Assembly (NCBI GenBank): GCA_944472135.2
Contig: OX235268.1
Location: 13,460,589-13,524,588 of the forward strand
DNA from: Trichobilharzia regenti
Lineage: Eukaryota > Platyhelminthes > Trematoda > Strigeidida > Schistosomatidae
Reading direction: 5' to 3'
DNA length: 64,000 nucleotides
This document shows, one piece after another, positions 12,040 to 22,662 of the stretch. The stretch's first letter is position 1. Each line of letters opens with the position of its first letter. The notes below the pieces were generated by a model. The model had not been told where the DNA came from. It did not search any database and saw only the letters and a list, made by a program, of their open reading frames with translations. The translations under genes and the position numbers were made by a program.

Positions 12040-12300
12040 TGTTCTACAGTGCGTGTTTTGTACTGGAGAAATCACATAACCTTATAGTCTGCTTAACGGC
12101 GCTGTTGAGGTAGTTTTCAGTTTTTGATGCTATTTTTGTGAAACAATACTTAAGATGTTATTGCAAATAACAGTGGTTTTGCTGTAGTCGGGCCATTATG
12201 TGGTCAGTAGTGTAATAGAACGCAGTGAATGGTTTCCGGCGTTGAGACCATAACAGGTCGGTGTCAATCTCTACCATATGCGATTCAATATACGCAGTAG
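12040..12300. repeat. Dispersed repeat shared with 20,690-20,930
   Basis: The block around CTGCTTAACGGCGCTGTTGAGG and the following ~200 bases recur in diverged form near 20,710-20,900. No coding is visible and the family is unknown. Confidence 0.45.
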
Positions 12301-12659
12301 GCATTGGAGTTATCCAACAGAATCACAAGAAATCCTTTATCTCTTATTCCCACTGTCAGTAAGCATTTCAAAAAAGCAGTTGATATTAACACTATGCAAA
12401 GATTCGTTTCATAAAAACTGGAAAAATAAGACAACCCGTTTCAAAGTGATTTTGGTGATATAAGATGCTGCTCAATACAGTTTACAAAGTTTTATTTTTA
12501 CACATGTATTTCATGAAGAAAAGTAACATATGAAGTAGAAATTTAATAATGGGTCCTGCTGAAACCAAAACAGATAAGCGGAAAGAACAGCATTAGAGAT
12601 TTAGGTAAGGACAGAATTTGGGCAATTTGTGTTTTACTCCTTTACGTTCCCAGTGGTGG

Positions 12660-12815
12660 CTATTTTCATGGGATCGTATTGCTAGCCTCATGCCCAACCT
12701 TCCCTCTTTACCAGCCTTATTACCGGCTTGGTGAGGTAAAGGTGTGCACCGGCCAGAGATCGATTCCCGGTTGGAATGCGTGGTTGGCGAGCATTCTAAC
12801 TCTGTGCCACGGATG
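12660..12815 (-). mobile_element. tRNA-derived SINE (family C), 5' part
   Basis: The minus strand reads a tRNA-like head: GGCACAGAGTTAGAATGCTCGCC, then a B-box-like GGGAATCGATC. It resembles the heads at 22,478-22,662 and 52,497-52,700. It overlaps a short open stretch at 12,679-12,882 that is not a gene. Confidence 0.55.
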
Positions 12816-13500
12816 CATTATGGGGGAGTATAATTTCACTATGGACAATATTTTGATAAACTTTCACAGCGTTATTCACTGATAACGTTTCGAACATAAT
12901 TTGTTTCCGATATCCGTGTCAGGGTACTAACACAATTTGCTGACTTCGTTTATATACATCAGCAATAAATTTTGCTTAAAACATCAACAGTAAACATTAA
13001 TGTATAAATAACACTATGAGACTTTATCTACATTGTATCCATAATGGACAGAATTAGATGTGTCGTGAATTTGACATAGGTCAATTAAAAAAGGGAAGAT
13101 TTGGCGTAATTTTATTCAAATTTAAAACAAATAATACTTCACTAATCATATTTTAATGCCTTACCGTTTCACATAACTTATCACTCATAAGAACTTAATA
13201 TTTCCCTATAAGCAAAATAACATGAAGATATTTAAACAAAAATTAGTTTTTCCTTATAAAGAAATATTCATTCAAACTATCACTATTGTAAATCAATTAA
13301 TATAATAAAACATAAAGTGAAGTGTAATTAAAATGCTTTAATTCCATTCACTCGGTAAAACAGTATTATTTACTGGATGACCTATCGAACAGAATTTATT
13401 GTTGATAATTAGATTGACAATTATAATCACACAAATTTGAAACTCGAGCCTTGTAGTTTTCTTTGTCCTCTCCTATTTGTCGTAAAGACAGTAAAATTTT
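12816..13500. other. Unassigned AT-rich DNA
   Basis: No coding, RNA or repeat signal was recognised. Confidence 0.5.
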
Positions 13501-13529
13501 CTAGACGTCTAGGACAGGTTTTGAATAAT

Positions 13530-13865
13530 TCCTATTACACGTGCTTGCAGTTTATTCGATAAATAAATCTTCTGTTATCAATATTTCTATCCACCGTATT
13601 GTGTTGAATCTTGAAACTGTCACCTTATCCCATCTTATTGTATGGTTGTGTGTAATTGCATGTAGGGCTACGTAGATGTACTATTCTCCAGATTTCTTAT
13701 CTTATTAGGGTTAACTGATCTAGGTTTTGCTGTTCCGCTGGTGTAATTGACCCCGTTCTACTAATTCGACTTATGTATTTGACCTGATAATCAGTACACG
13801 GCATTAGATAAACTAAACTGTTTTGTGTAAATGGCTCCACAGGATACTTTAACCGACAAATTTTT
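13530..13865 (-). pseudogene. PLE family 3 relic (GIY-YIG domain)
   Basis: The minus strand reads SLVYLMPCTDYQVKYISRIS, matching the GIY...C..C...YIG opening of PLE endonucleases. It continues through TPAEQQNLDQ and, after a frame break, HAITHNHTIRWDKVTV and RWIEILITEDLFIE. The H...H.I.WD.V spacing is the usual middle of PLE GIY-YIG domains, and the RW-E-I part corresponds to the catalytic glutamate region. Stops and frameshifts make it a relic. It is distinct from PLE-1, which lacks the WD motif. Confidence 0.55.
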
Positions 13866-14054
13866 TTTCTAATTGAGTTCGCGGGTGACTGAATGTCACT
13901 TTTATTCTTGGATTTTTAAGAGTTATCCATAAGGCTTCAGAGGTCCTTTCTCTGTATGAAATTACTACTGATGATATACTATGATGATTGCTGGTTTTGT
14001 CATTATTCTGTGCATGCTTGACATGCATGTTGTCATTAACCCTAATTATATTAC

Positions 14055-14165
14055 TATTCAGGATTTCCCATGAACTGGCATCGGTTAGGAGACCAGGTCT
14101 TGCACTTGTCCTCTAACCCTTGTCAGTTCATTTGAAAGCCTGAAACCAGTCAAATCCCTGCAGAT
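14055..14165. repeat. Inverted fragments of the hammerhead-SINE 3' end
   Basis: The left side (GATTTCCCATGAACTGGCAT...) and the right side, read on the opposite strand, both match the SINE segment that elsewhere reads CAGGATTTCATCATGAGCTG. Together they form a short imperfect hairpin. Confidence 0.45.
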
Positions 14166-16320
14166 CAACGACTGAATATTAATTATTATCACTATCACTA
14201 TTCATTTTATTTTTACATTTCCCTGCATACTTGCTGATTAATTTATCAGGCTGATTATTAGGTCTCAAAGTTGCTCTTATATACCTCACTTCCTGTCTTA
14301 GATTTCCCTTCCTACAACTTATTTTTTGTGTTCTATTACTATTAATCTTACTTTAACTGACATAGGGTGGGATGGTCGGAAATCTTAAGTCAACTAATTA
14401 TAATTGATATGATTATGAACAATAAATTGCTTTTGAAACCTGGTCATCCAGTAAATAATACTGTTTCACTGTGTAATATATCTAGTAAACAAATTAATAC
14501 GGAATTACATACTACCACAGTGTCCAAGTTTAACATACATATTAGAATGCTTTAAACCTTTTCAGTGAGTAAAATTCAATTTTCATCCTACTTGTAAATC
14601 AAAAGTTAAATCCTGTCACAGGAAAGGCAACATTTTCCGGTTGCTTACGCATTACAACACACACTTTTCAAAAGACGACTATTAACATGAAGTCAAAAGC
14701 TGAATAAGAAAAATATATTTAACAGTATATTGGTAAGAAGTCATTCCGTTTTTGAAAGCGTGCAACTTTAAAAGCGAAATGTACCTGTCAGTCGGCTTTA
14801 TGATTGCATTTTTTCAAATGTATTACAAAAAAAATGCGTACTTTTTCTCGCATAAACATCTGCTTATAATTAGGTTATCCCAAGGAATGAAAGGGATTAA
14901 ATATTTTTATTTATTTTGAGTAAAATCAGTGCATTTTAAGTTGCTCGCAGTGTGTGTACATTTGACAAAGAACATTCAGACAGATGTCAGTCATATATGG
15001 CGAAAACAATCAACTACAGAGAGCTACGCCAGGTATATATCATCACAACAGTCAATTCGCTCGACTAGTACTCTGTTCCCATAGGGCGATTCATTGATCT
15101 CATGCATTTGAGCACTGAAGAAATTTTCATTATTAATCCTCAAGTATAGTCCTTCAACTTTTTGATAGTGTGAATGAAAATAAAAGATAAATGAGGACAA
15201 GAGCGTGATTAAAGATGCTAAGTGAAACTACTATGAACAAGGGCAGTTTAGAGTATTCTAGACCTATAAAATTAGCAGTAATTTTTGAAGTATTATACAA
15301 CAAAACACAAATTTATTTAAGTAGAAGTCAGTTTCTGCCCGCACAAATAATGATGAAGTTTAGCAGTACACCAAACACACTGAATATGAGATTTGCGACT
15401 AACGTTATCACAAAACGCCATCATACGCTTCAGAACAGACGAAAGTAATCATTTACTTCCACGATAGATTGATCAAATGATTTGATTCACTGCAGCACGT
15501 ACTTTTGAATTTGTTATGTAGACCCGATAAGAAACGATGGAAAGATCCCGTCCAAGTATCCCTGCATAACGAAATGTAAATATAGCCACTGGGAAGCTAA
15601 TTTGATAGCAGGATATATTTCAGTCCTAATATAACCACCACATGCATAAAACGGTTAATAGGCCTATACGAGCTAAATACAATAATCGTAATTTCAAAAG
15701 ATTCTATTCCCTAAGTAATAAGGTGAACTATAAATTGACTGGTTTACATAAGTTAGTTAGCCAAGTCATGTGTGGAATTCGATTACGTTACTTCACTTGC
15801 AGAAGATGAATAAGACAAATCTTTGAAATCCGCCTCAAACGAATATTTTTGACTTACTTAGACAATCTTTTTCTATAATACATAAGAGTATGCAGTAGGG
15901 AGAAATGCAAAAATGTTATGCAAGTATGATTAAACATGCAAAATTGCCCAAACTCAGTTCACCCATACGAAAGGTGTTTATGATGCACACCAAAAATACT
16001 TGTGTGCAAAAATTTCCATTATTGTGCACCTAGGAATCCTAGGACCACTTGGACCTAGGTAATGTGTTCTTTGGCGCTCGTCAGCCGGGCGTAACTACAA
16101 TCTTGAATGAACTGATATGTCTCATGAGATTCAAACTCGGTTTATCCAGCGCTAATTTAGGAGATGTTACGACTGAACTATTCTAGCACGTGGTTGATAT
16201 ACTGTAGGGCTGTAATGGGAAGTTTGATTAGGCCCTAAGTAGTAATTAATATGTGGCGTCTAGGTCATCGTTTGATACAAACTGACTTCTGTCAATCAAG
16301 TTAGAAATGTAGCCTTCATA
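14166..16320. other. Unassigned AT-rich DNA
   Basis: Short open stretches (for example 14,367-14,555 and 15,215-15,448) have no recognisable domain and unremarkable composition. I treat them as chance. Faint SINE family B similarity begins near 16,040. Confidence 0.45.
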
Positions 16321-16490
16321 CTAAGTCTGAAGCTTCCTGATACTGGCCTCCAATTATTTAACAATAATTCAGAGTGCATCATGGATGCCAGTCACTCAGT
16401 ATGGTGACCAAACTGCAAACTTGACTGGTAGGATTCAGCCTGCATCAAACGACGCACTTGCCATATTACATTAGTTGCTTAGAAACGAGT
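16320..16490 (+). mobile_element. SINE family B fragment (degenerate)
   Basis: The segment with GCTTCCTGATACTGGCCTCC, a stretch like GTGCATCATGGATGCCAG, and AACTGCAAACTTGACTGGTAGG is collinear with the well-preserved copy at 45,925-46,060. The tRNA-like part is missing. Confidence 0.55.
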
Positions 16491-17279
16491 GTATATCCTG
16501 ACTCCCATATCAATTTCGAACAATATGTGAAGATTGAATTTGAATCCACGTAACCCTACATACTTCAGGACTGAAAAAAGCGGTGAAGTAGTGAACTAGC
16601 ATACACAGGGATTTCACATCAGCTCGATGAATTGTACTGCATATAGCAATTTGAATGAATGAAAAAAATTGCATGCAGAAATTCAATAGTTAAATAGACA
16701 GTTTACATAATGTAGGAATCTGTTCACAAGATTAAGTTAAATAATAAATGATATAATACTCACCATATTCTTTTATTTTAAAAATATCAAAATATTAGTT
16801 TGATTTTCACATTGATAGGTTGTTTTGTGTAGTATCTTTATAAGACCTGTAGGAATTAATGGGTATATTTTGCGATTGGTATAAATTTATCATGGGGTCA
16901 TTAAAGCAGTAACCGTGCATGTACTCATAACTTCAATATATTCGGAGTTTTCTGCTTACACTTATTACGTTTCTCCGAGAAACTTCATGGAGCGGTTTTC
17001 ATTGTTGATTGGAATTTTTCATTTTGCAATAAAATTTATTCAGTGAATTCATTCAACTAAACATCCTATGAAACAGTTGACTAGTATTGCATAACTGGCA
17101 TTATAGTTGAACTGTCTCTGCATGCAGAAGTTGGCATACTGATTATCATAAAATTATAAGTGTGATGAACGATTCGACTGGTATTTTTTTTAATGCTAAT
17201 GGCACAGTACAACGATAGCATATATTCTCCCAATCAACAACCTTCATGGATGTATTTCTATACAACTATGCGAAAGAAT
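16491..17279. other. Unassigned AT-rich DNA
   Basis: No gene or repeat was recognised. Confidence 0.45.
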
Positions 17280-17565
17280 TTTGATTGGTTACAGGATTTC
17301 ATCATGAGCTGACATTGGTTAGAGAACCATTGGAAAACTTAGCAGTACTGGACAGATGTTTCGTCCTAGTTTGGGACTCTTCATCAGTACGCACACACCG
17401 GAGTTCGAACCCAGCACCTTCTCGTTACAAGGCGAGCTTATAGACCATTAAGCCACTGGAACCCAATCCGATGGCCCATGAATTCCATTTTCTGCCAATT
17501 CACGATATAGCGCAACCACTAGACAATGTCTTCGACGAGTATTTTGTCCTCACACAGAATGCAAT
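17280..17565 (-). mobile_element. Hammerhead-bearing tRNA-derived SINE
   Basis: On the minus strand a tRNA-like head has an A-box-like TGGCTTAATGG and a B-box GGTTCGAACTCC. It is followed by a hammerhead-type segment and a body ending in CATCATGATGAAATCC-like sequence. The copies at 31,142, 42,857, 43,109, 44,876, 45,036, 46,826 and 53,400 belong to the same family. It resembles the schistosome Sm-alpha SINE design (tRNA-type promoter plus hammerhead) but is a different sequence family. Confidence 0.75.
17340..17392 (-). ncRNA. Hammerhead-type ribozyme motif (core intact)
   Basis: The minus strand reads CTGATGA, a stem II of GTCC/GGAC with loop CAAACTA, then GAAAC. Both invariant core strings (CUGANGA and GAAA) are present. 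A convincing stem I next to a cleavable UH site was not found: the flanking AGTACT sequences pair only by using core bases. Cleavage activity is therefore doubtful. Confidence 0.6.
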
Positions 17566-18078
17566 ATATCTATTTGAACATTCTATTTGATGTTAAAGAC
17601 AGACTACTTTCCCGCAGTTCAACACTCCATTGGCAACAGAATACTACGTATATTTGAACATTATATTTTTTGCCTTTTTATGTAAACCAAAATCACACGC
17701 TTGGGAATTAGTTAACGAATATAAACTGTAGATATAAAAACAGCGGTTTGATTAATGGAAACAATACTTTGGCTTCCATGTCTTGCCTTCTGTTGTTACA
17801 ATTTTACAACAACACTAATGGTTTCATTGTGTCACTTAAATTATTTCGAGATTCGCTTAAGTTAAAACACAAAGTCATTATTGATGTTATGTAAACTTTT
17901 ATAAATTATTATATTTCATCTTAGACATCAATGCATTCGATAGTGGCAAAGAAATCCATGATAAATTCGCAGTATTCAAATCAATGTTATAACGTTTTTT
18001 TTTTCAATTGAAAAAAAGACTCACCTCTGTCTGCATTGAAATGATAATTCACAATTCATTATGATTAGTAAATCCTTT
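17566..18078. other. Unassigned AT-rich DNA
   Basis: The sequence CTTGCCTTCTGTTGTTACA at about 17,781-17,799 resembles the 3' end of the solo LTRs. No other LTR sequence was found beside it. Confidence 0.4.
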
Positions 18079-18416
18079 TGTGGTGAGAGCAGGCTGCTAG
18101 CCGATTGGTTGGCACTAATCTACGTTAAGGTCTAGGTCACTAATATGGGCCGTGAGAAAATATGAACAAGGCTGAGTCAACAACCAATCACAGCAAAGTT
18201 AACGTGGCAAAATATGATTCGCAGATAGAGAACTCTATTTGTCAAGGAATCCCGAAACAACCAATCAGAAGCCTGCGTTTGTCTACCTAACTTCTGATAA
18301 ACAACCAATCAGATGACTGCGCTTGTCTATAATAATGTAGTTGAAATATGTATAAATACGTGTTGATTTTCATAATAAAACGATCTGTTGCTTCGCCCTT
18401 GTCTTCTGTTGTTACA
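18079..18416 (+). mobile_element. Solo LTR, 338 bp, 4-bp TSD
   Basis: Second copy of the LTR at 9,970-10,288: same TGTGG start and TTACA end, flanked by CTTT on both sides (18,075-18,078 and 18,417-18,420). It carries two short segments missing in the first copy, near 18,150 and near 18,288. CCAATC boxes, TATAAATA near 18,352 and AATAAAA are conserved. No internal retroelement coding lies on either side. Confidence 0.9.
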
Positions 18417-18420
18417 CTTT

Positions 18421-18829
18421 GTCTGTAAGTTCATCGACCTTAATTCTTCAGAGCTATTTGGTAAGTGAGTAAATAGACATGCTTTAATGAAGTAATAGTT
18501 ATGTACAACTCTCAACTTCTTTAGCTAGCACAACATCATTCATCGTCACTGTTCTTGAGACTTTCTATTCCATGGTTTTAAAAATGATGACTTGAATGCC
18601 GATATGTATATACGTGTGAAAGAACTAACTGTTAGACACCTCCTACAACTCATGCTTCCAAAAGCAGGACGGAAGTGTGTTTACCAAAAAACGCTCGTTT
18701 TGATCATAAGCTAGATTAAATTTCTCCTGTTGATGGTGATTAATACCTTTCTTGTTGATGGTTAGGAATCTTCATCACCTCTTTCCTATCTGTGTTCCCT
18801 ATAGAGGTCCTGTACTACTCACACACTGC
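18421..18829. other. Unassigned DNA upstream of RTE relic
   Basis: No feature was recognised. Part of it may be the more distal portion of the antisense RTE relic. Confidence 0.4.
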
Positions 18830-19085
18830 TTTTATAACATCTTGTTGGCATTTACTAGTAGATTTTTGAGTTCGTCTGGGCGTTAGACATCTGTGAATTC
18901 CGGGTCTTCTACAATACTGTTGTCGGTTCAGTGTATTCCAGTTTTTTCCCTCAACACAGTCTGCAACAAGTCCAAGTCCAGTAAAATCAGAAACACCATA
19001 GGTGATAGAGGAGAGCTCTGTCTTACTCTTGCCTTCACTCTGAAAGTTTCACCGATCTTTCATATTGACAGGCGACCACTACTGA
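18830..19085 (-). pseudogene. RTE-type retrotransposon RT relic
   Basis: The minus strand reads VKARVRQSSPLSPMVFLILLDLDLLQT near 19,040-18,960, matching RT motif B of RTE elements (VRQGCPLSP..F). It continues with REKTGI and an EDPEFTD segment where the family has a D-L-D/E-FADD motif. Frameshifts, loss of YADD and stops show a relic. Confidence 0.55.
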
Positions 19086-20117
19086 ATTTTAGATAAATTT
19101 ATTGTTTTTGGTACTGGGAATATTGTAATGTCGTTAATTCTAAGATAGTAAAATAAAATTTCTGTCACTATTTGTTGAAATGCAAAATAGTAAATATTTA
19201 TTAAAATATCCTAAGGACATTAAGCATAGTAAGATGACCTAGAAAGATTTTCAAGAACCCATAAATCACTTACAGGCTATTGCTTAATTTGTAAAATAGC
19301 AGGGATAATATTTCGTAAGCTTAGGAAACATGCAAAATAGTAGATATTTCCCATATTTATTATGCCTGTAATGATTGAAAACTATGTCCAACGAAATTTT
19401 AACTGTCTAAATACCTTCATAATAAATAACAACACGGTTCGGAGAAGTGAGAATATTATTTCTGAAGACTTTATCCCTAAGTTATTGTTCATGGTTTACC
19501 AATTTCTATCAGAAGCAGTAAATACTCGGTCAGTTTCATTTTTCATCTATTAAAGTGACAAAACTGTTTACAAATTCAGGAATTGATTAGACACAGTTCC
19601 ACACAGTCACTTCTTTTAGTATAATTTATGCATTGCTAATGTTAAAATACTTAAGAAATTGAGTAAATCAGTAGAAACTGTGTCCTGTATAACTTATTTT
19701 ATTTCACATTTAAACACAAATCTCTCCAGTGCAGGTATTTTGTAGAATTTAATCTTATTTGACATTTCAGCTTACTAAGGAAGCAAAGTCTCCTGTGGTA
19801 TTGTTCTCCTTCATGCACCTTATTTGAAAATTTGATTACACTCAACGGTCTCTTCAAAATGCCTTACTTTGAGTTTACATATGAAGATAACAAAACTGAG
19901 TAAACATGTATGTATGCTGTTTTTCAATACTCCTCAAATATTTTATACTCATATATTCAAAGTTTTCACATAGGATAGATGTATCGCTCATGTGGCATTT
20001 TCATAATATTCCAGTAAGCACAAGTAGTGAGTTTATCCTTTTATGTCTTCATGGAGGAGTTCAGTACTGAGTAGTACTAGCGTAAGTTGAATACCTTTTA
20101 ACAAAGATACTCTTTGG
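19086..20117. other. Unassigned AT-rich DNA
   Basis: Very AT-rich. The open stretch at 19,362-19,553 has no recognisable domain. Confidence 0.45.
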
Positions 20118-20300
20118 TTGGTTACAGGGTGTTATCGTCAGCTGACATCGTTAGAAAACCTAAGGAAAACCTGGAAAACCTGGACAGCTGCTTCGCCCCG
20201 GCTTGGGGCCTTCAGCAGTACTCACCATTAAGTCACCAGGACCCGATCCAATGGTCCATGAATTCTAACTTCTGCCTATACCCCGTGGCTACTGACTTTT
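20118..20300 (-). mobile_element. Hammerhead-bearing SINE, degenerate copy
   Basis: Collinear with 17,280-17,565 (CAGCTGACATCGTTAGAAAACC, CTGGACAGCTG...). The hammerhead equivalent reads CTGAAGGCCCC...GGGGCGAAG on the minus strand. The stem is kept as GGCCCC/GGGGC, but core A9 and the last A of GAAA are changed. The tRNA-like part is mostly lost. Confidence 0.6.
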
Positions 20301-20689
20301 TACATTGATGCACTGTATTAGTGTAACGATAAGACTGCTTGGAAATTTATTACTCGACGATCCAATGACAGTATTTGTACTTATTTGAATATTTCAACTT
20401 AATTGGTAGTTGTTATCTAATTTTATCGTCGACTGTATGTCATTATTCTGACATTCACATAGTACATGTTTATTTGATCTTTATTATTTGTCTTTGTCAC
20501 TGTTTAACCTGTAATTTTACCGCTTTTCATTGTGGCACTGATAATTTGTTGCATGATATGATTTTGTCCATGGTAATCAGCGTCTTTCTGACCTCAAACT
20601 CTCTGTGCGAAGCGCTGGTACATGATTCCTGTAGACAGAATTTTTGACCGCACCTTATTGGTAATGTTGTACTTTAATGTAAGTACATG
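20301..20689. other. Unassigned DNA; weak similarity to the CR1-like 5' region
   Basis: The 20,375-20,500 segment loosely resembles 241-330. The 90-codon open stretch at 20,375-20,647 has no recognisable domain and I do not call it a gene. Confidence 0.35.
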
Positions 20690-20930
20690 TTTTGTGCTTA
20701 GATTGTACTGTATAGCTGCTTAACAGCACTGTCGAGGTAATATTAATTTTTATTGTCATTACTGTCGAATAGAAACACAAAGACCTATCTCTTTGGAGTG
20801 TTTTGTGACTGCGCATATTTCAGGGAAGTGTTTTTCAACTATACAGTAGGACGCAGCGATGAGTTTCCTTCGTTCAAACAGCAACGAGTTCATTTTGGTT
20901 GTCACAGGTATTGACTTTTACAAATACACA
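20690..20930. repeat. Dispersed repeat shared with 12,040-12,300
   Basis: Diverged second copy of the block containing GCTGCTTAACAGCACTGTCGAGG. The family is unknown and it is non-coding. Confidence 0.45.
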
Positions 20931-21457
20931 GCACAAATAATTCTATTGAATGTGGAATTTAGACTTCTGTCTATCTAGTGTTACAATTACAATTTAGTAC
21001 TATTCAGTTATTACCAGTTACTGTTACAAATATGTTTTACTCAGTCTCAAGGTGAAATTAACTTTCCACGTCTGAGCTTTTCAAATAAAATCGATTAAGC
21101 CAATCTGATGATCACTTTGGGAGTATAAGAGTCAAGCAACCCAACTTCATGCCCTTTTAATGCCGACATAGTGTAAAGTAATAATATAGTGAACCAGATT
21201 CTTTCCTACATCGTCTTATCTATATCATTCCTATGTTTGATTTTCAATTCATCACATGAATACACCGTCGGTAAAACGGATTTGCAACTTTTAATTCTCT
21301 AATACTGAAAATTGTCAAGCAACTAACTAATCATCTACAAACAGTAACTGCCTTATCTTTAAGTGACGAGGCTCTGTGCGTCTGGACTGCAAGTCTTCTA
21401 AACCATTGTCTACAATACAAAAAAATGAACTTTCAACTACCTTTGAAGTTAATTGGA
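20931..21457. other. Unassigned AT-rich DNA
   Basis: Nothing was recognised. Confidence 0.4.
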
Positions 21458-21640
21458 GGATGGTGACTAGAACTGAAACTTAGGATTCACATTTCGTCCT
21501 TTTTGGGACTCGTCATCTGGATGTACGTGCATTCCGCAGTGAGTGATGATGTTCCCACCGGGGCTAGAAACCCACTACCCACTACTTCAAACGCCAAAGC
21601 CTTCGTTATCAACTAGACCACTTGGGCCACAACAGCCACC
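21458..21640 (-). mobile_element. Sm-alpha-like SINE
   Basis: The minus strand reads a tRNA-like head (AAGTGGTCTAGTTGATAACG as A-box region, then a damaged B-box GGGTTTCTAGCCCC). This is followed by a hammerhead region and the CTAGTCACCATCC end. Layout and sequence match the schistosome Sm-alpha family known for active hammerhead ribozymes. The second copy is at 24,761-24,936. Confidence 0.8.
21470..21532 (-). ncRNA. Sm-alpha hammerhead ribozyme, core C3 changed
   Basis: The minus strand reads CATCCAG, then ATGACGA where the core should be CTGACGA. It continues with stem II GTCC/GGAC around CAAAAA, then GAAAT and an AATC site. C3 of the catalytic core is A here. C3 pairs with G8 in the known structure, so this copy is predicted inactive or weak. 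Confidence 0.75.
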
Positions 21641-22477
21641 TCTTGTGCAGAAAATTCAGCAAACACTCATCATCAGTTGTCTCATTTTCTAAACATTTTG
21701 TATTCTAAGAAGCGAGCATATTATGGATATAGGGATAAAACGTTGGCACTGTGGTTGAGTACAATTCCATGATGGAAGTAAGTTTATTATGCTTTGTAGG
21801 AACTTACCATAAATATCTGAACAACGAGAAGTACACATATAAAATAATGATTAAACCATGCTTTCCCAACAATTAAATCTCTGTCTTATATAATGAATCG
21901 GACCTCACTCATAGTGAGTTCTCTTGGGTCACTATCAGGATACACTGTCTTCAATAAAAACAAAATCAGTCAACTGTCTTTGTTGACTTGTAGATATATC
22001 TCGGAAGTAAATAAATGCATGAAACAGAAGACATTTGAAGCTGTATAACAAAAGTAGTCAGAACTATGTTAAGTAATCTGGCAAACTTCAAACATGAAAG
22101 CCTCAATTGCGCCTAGGTGAGAATCATTCATGGCTTATATCTAGCGAATTTTCAGAACCATTGATTGACCTAGATAAATTCATCATCATTTTGTGTGGGC
22201 AGCGGTACTGCAGAATAAACACAGGACAATTTTGTTCCATATTGATAAGTCGTTTGTAGCATCCGAAGATCAACAAGTTGTCAGCGCTTGCCTACCAGCG
22301 TTACCCTATCAGATAGGCGCAGCCGTCAATAGTAGTCAATGAGTTCTGATTTTTAGTCAGGTAATGCCTATAGACCTAGATTACTTCGTGAAAGTCTGAT
22401 TTAGTCTCACCATTAAGGATTGGTGGAAGCACAGATGGCCAGCAATTACTGTATATATCAACTAAGTATCTTATTTT
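21641..22477. other. Unassigned DNA
   Basis: Nothing was recognised. Confidence 0.4.
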
Positions 22478-22662
22478 TTATTTTGATTATAGCTTGATTC
22501 CGCACCGTATTTTAGGTACAAGTATGCAATTTTCAGCATGCGGTATCTGTAGCCCACATTTGCAGGCCAACCATTGATATCAGGTGTACGTCGGCAGGGG
22601 ATTGAGCCCCGGATCATGTGCATGGTAGGCGAGCTTCCTAACTGCCATGCCATCGACGCGTA
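22478..22662 (-). mobile_element. tRNA-derived SINE (family C)
   Basis: The minus strand reads GATGGCATGGCAGTTAGG (A-box region) and GGGGCTCAATCCCC (B-box region). It continues with CTGATATCAATGGTTGGCC, GCATGCTGAAAATTGC and an end like GGAATCAAGCTATAATCAAAAT. It is collinear with 52,497-52,700. The 60-codon open stretch here is not a gene. Confidence 0.7.

Larger units (their letters stand above)
1..12184. repeat. Duplicated composite block, copy A
   Basis: This segment is repeated in the same orientation at 55,496-64,000 with only scattered substitutions. Position 1 aligns with 55,496 and position 12,184 with 64,000. Copy A is longer because it has one extra tandem PLE unit (2,918 bp), a solo LTR (9,970-10,288) and a palindromic insertion (10,633-11,127). 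It also lacks about 107 bp of the CR1 RT region near 8,549. The duplication may extend beyond both window edges. Confidence 0.9.

Noticed and set aside
12740..12800. A functional tRNA gene on the minus strand
   Set aside because: The A/B boxes are part of a dispersed SINE head. No complete cloverleaf or anticodon arm could be drawn.
17781..17799. Possible third solo-LTR 3' end (CTTGCCTTCTGTTGTTACA)
   Set aside because: Only about 19 bases match and no upstream LTR sequence is present. It could be chance or a tiny remnant.
20375..20647. 90-codon open stretch with cysteine/leucine-rich translation
   Set aside because: It resembles non-coding 5' sequence of the CR1-like element, with no motif and no conserved copy.
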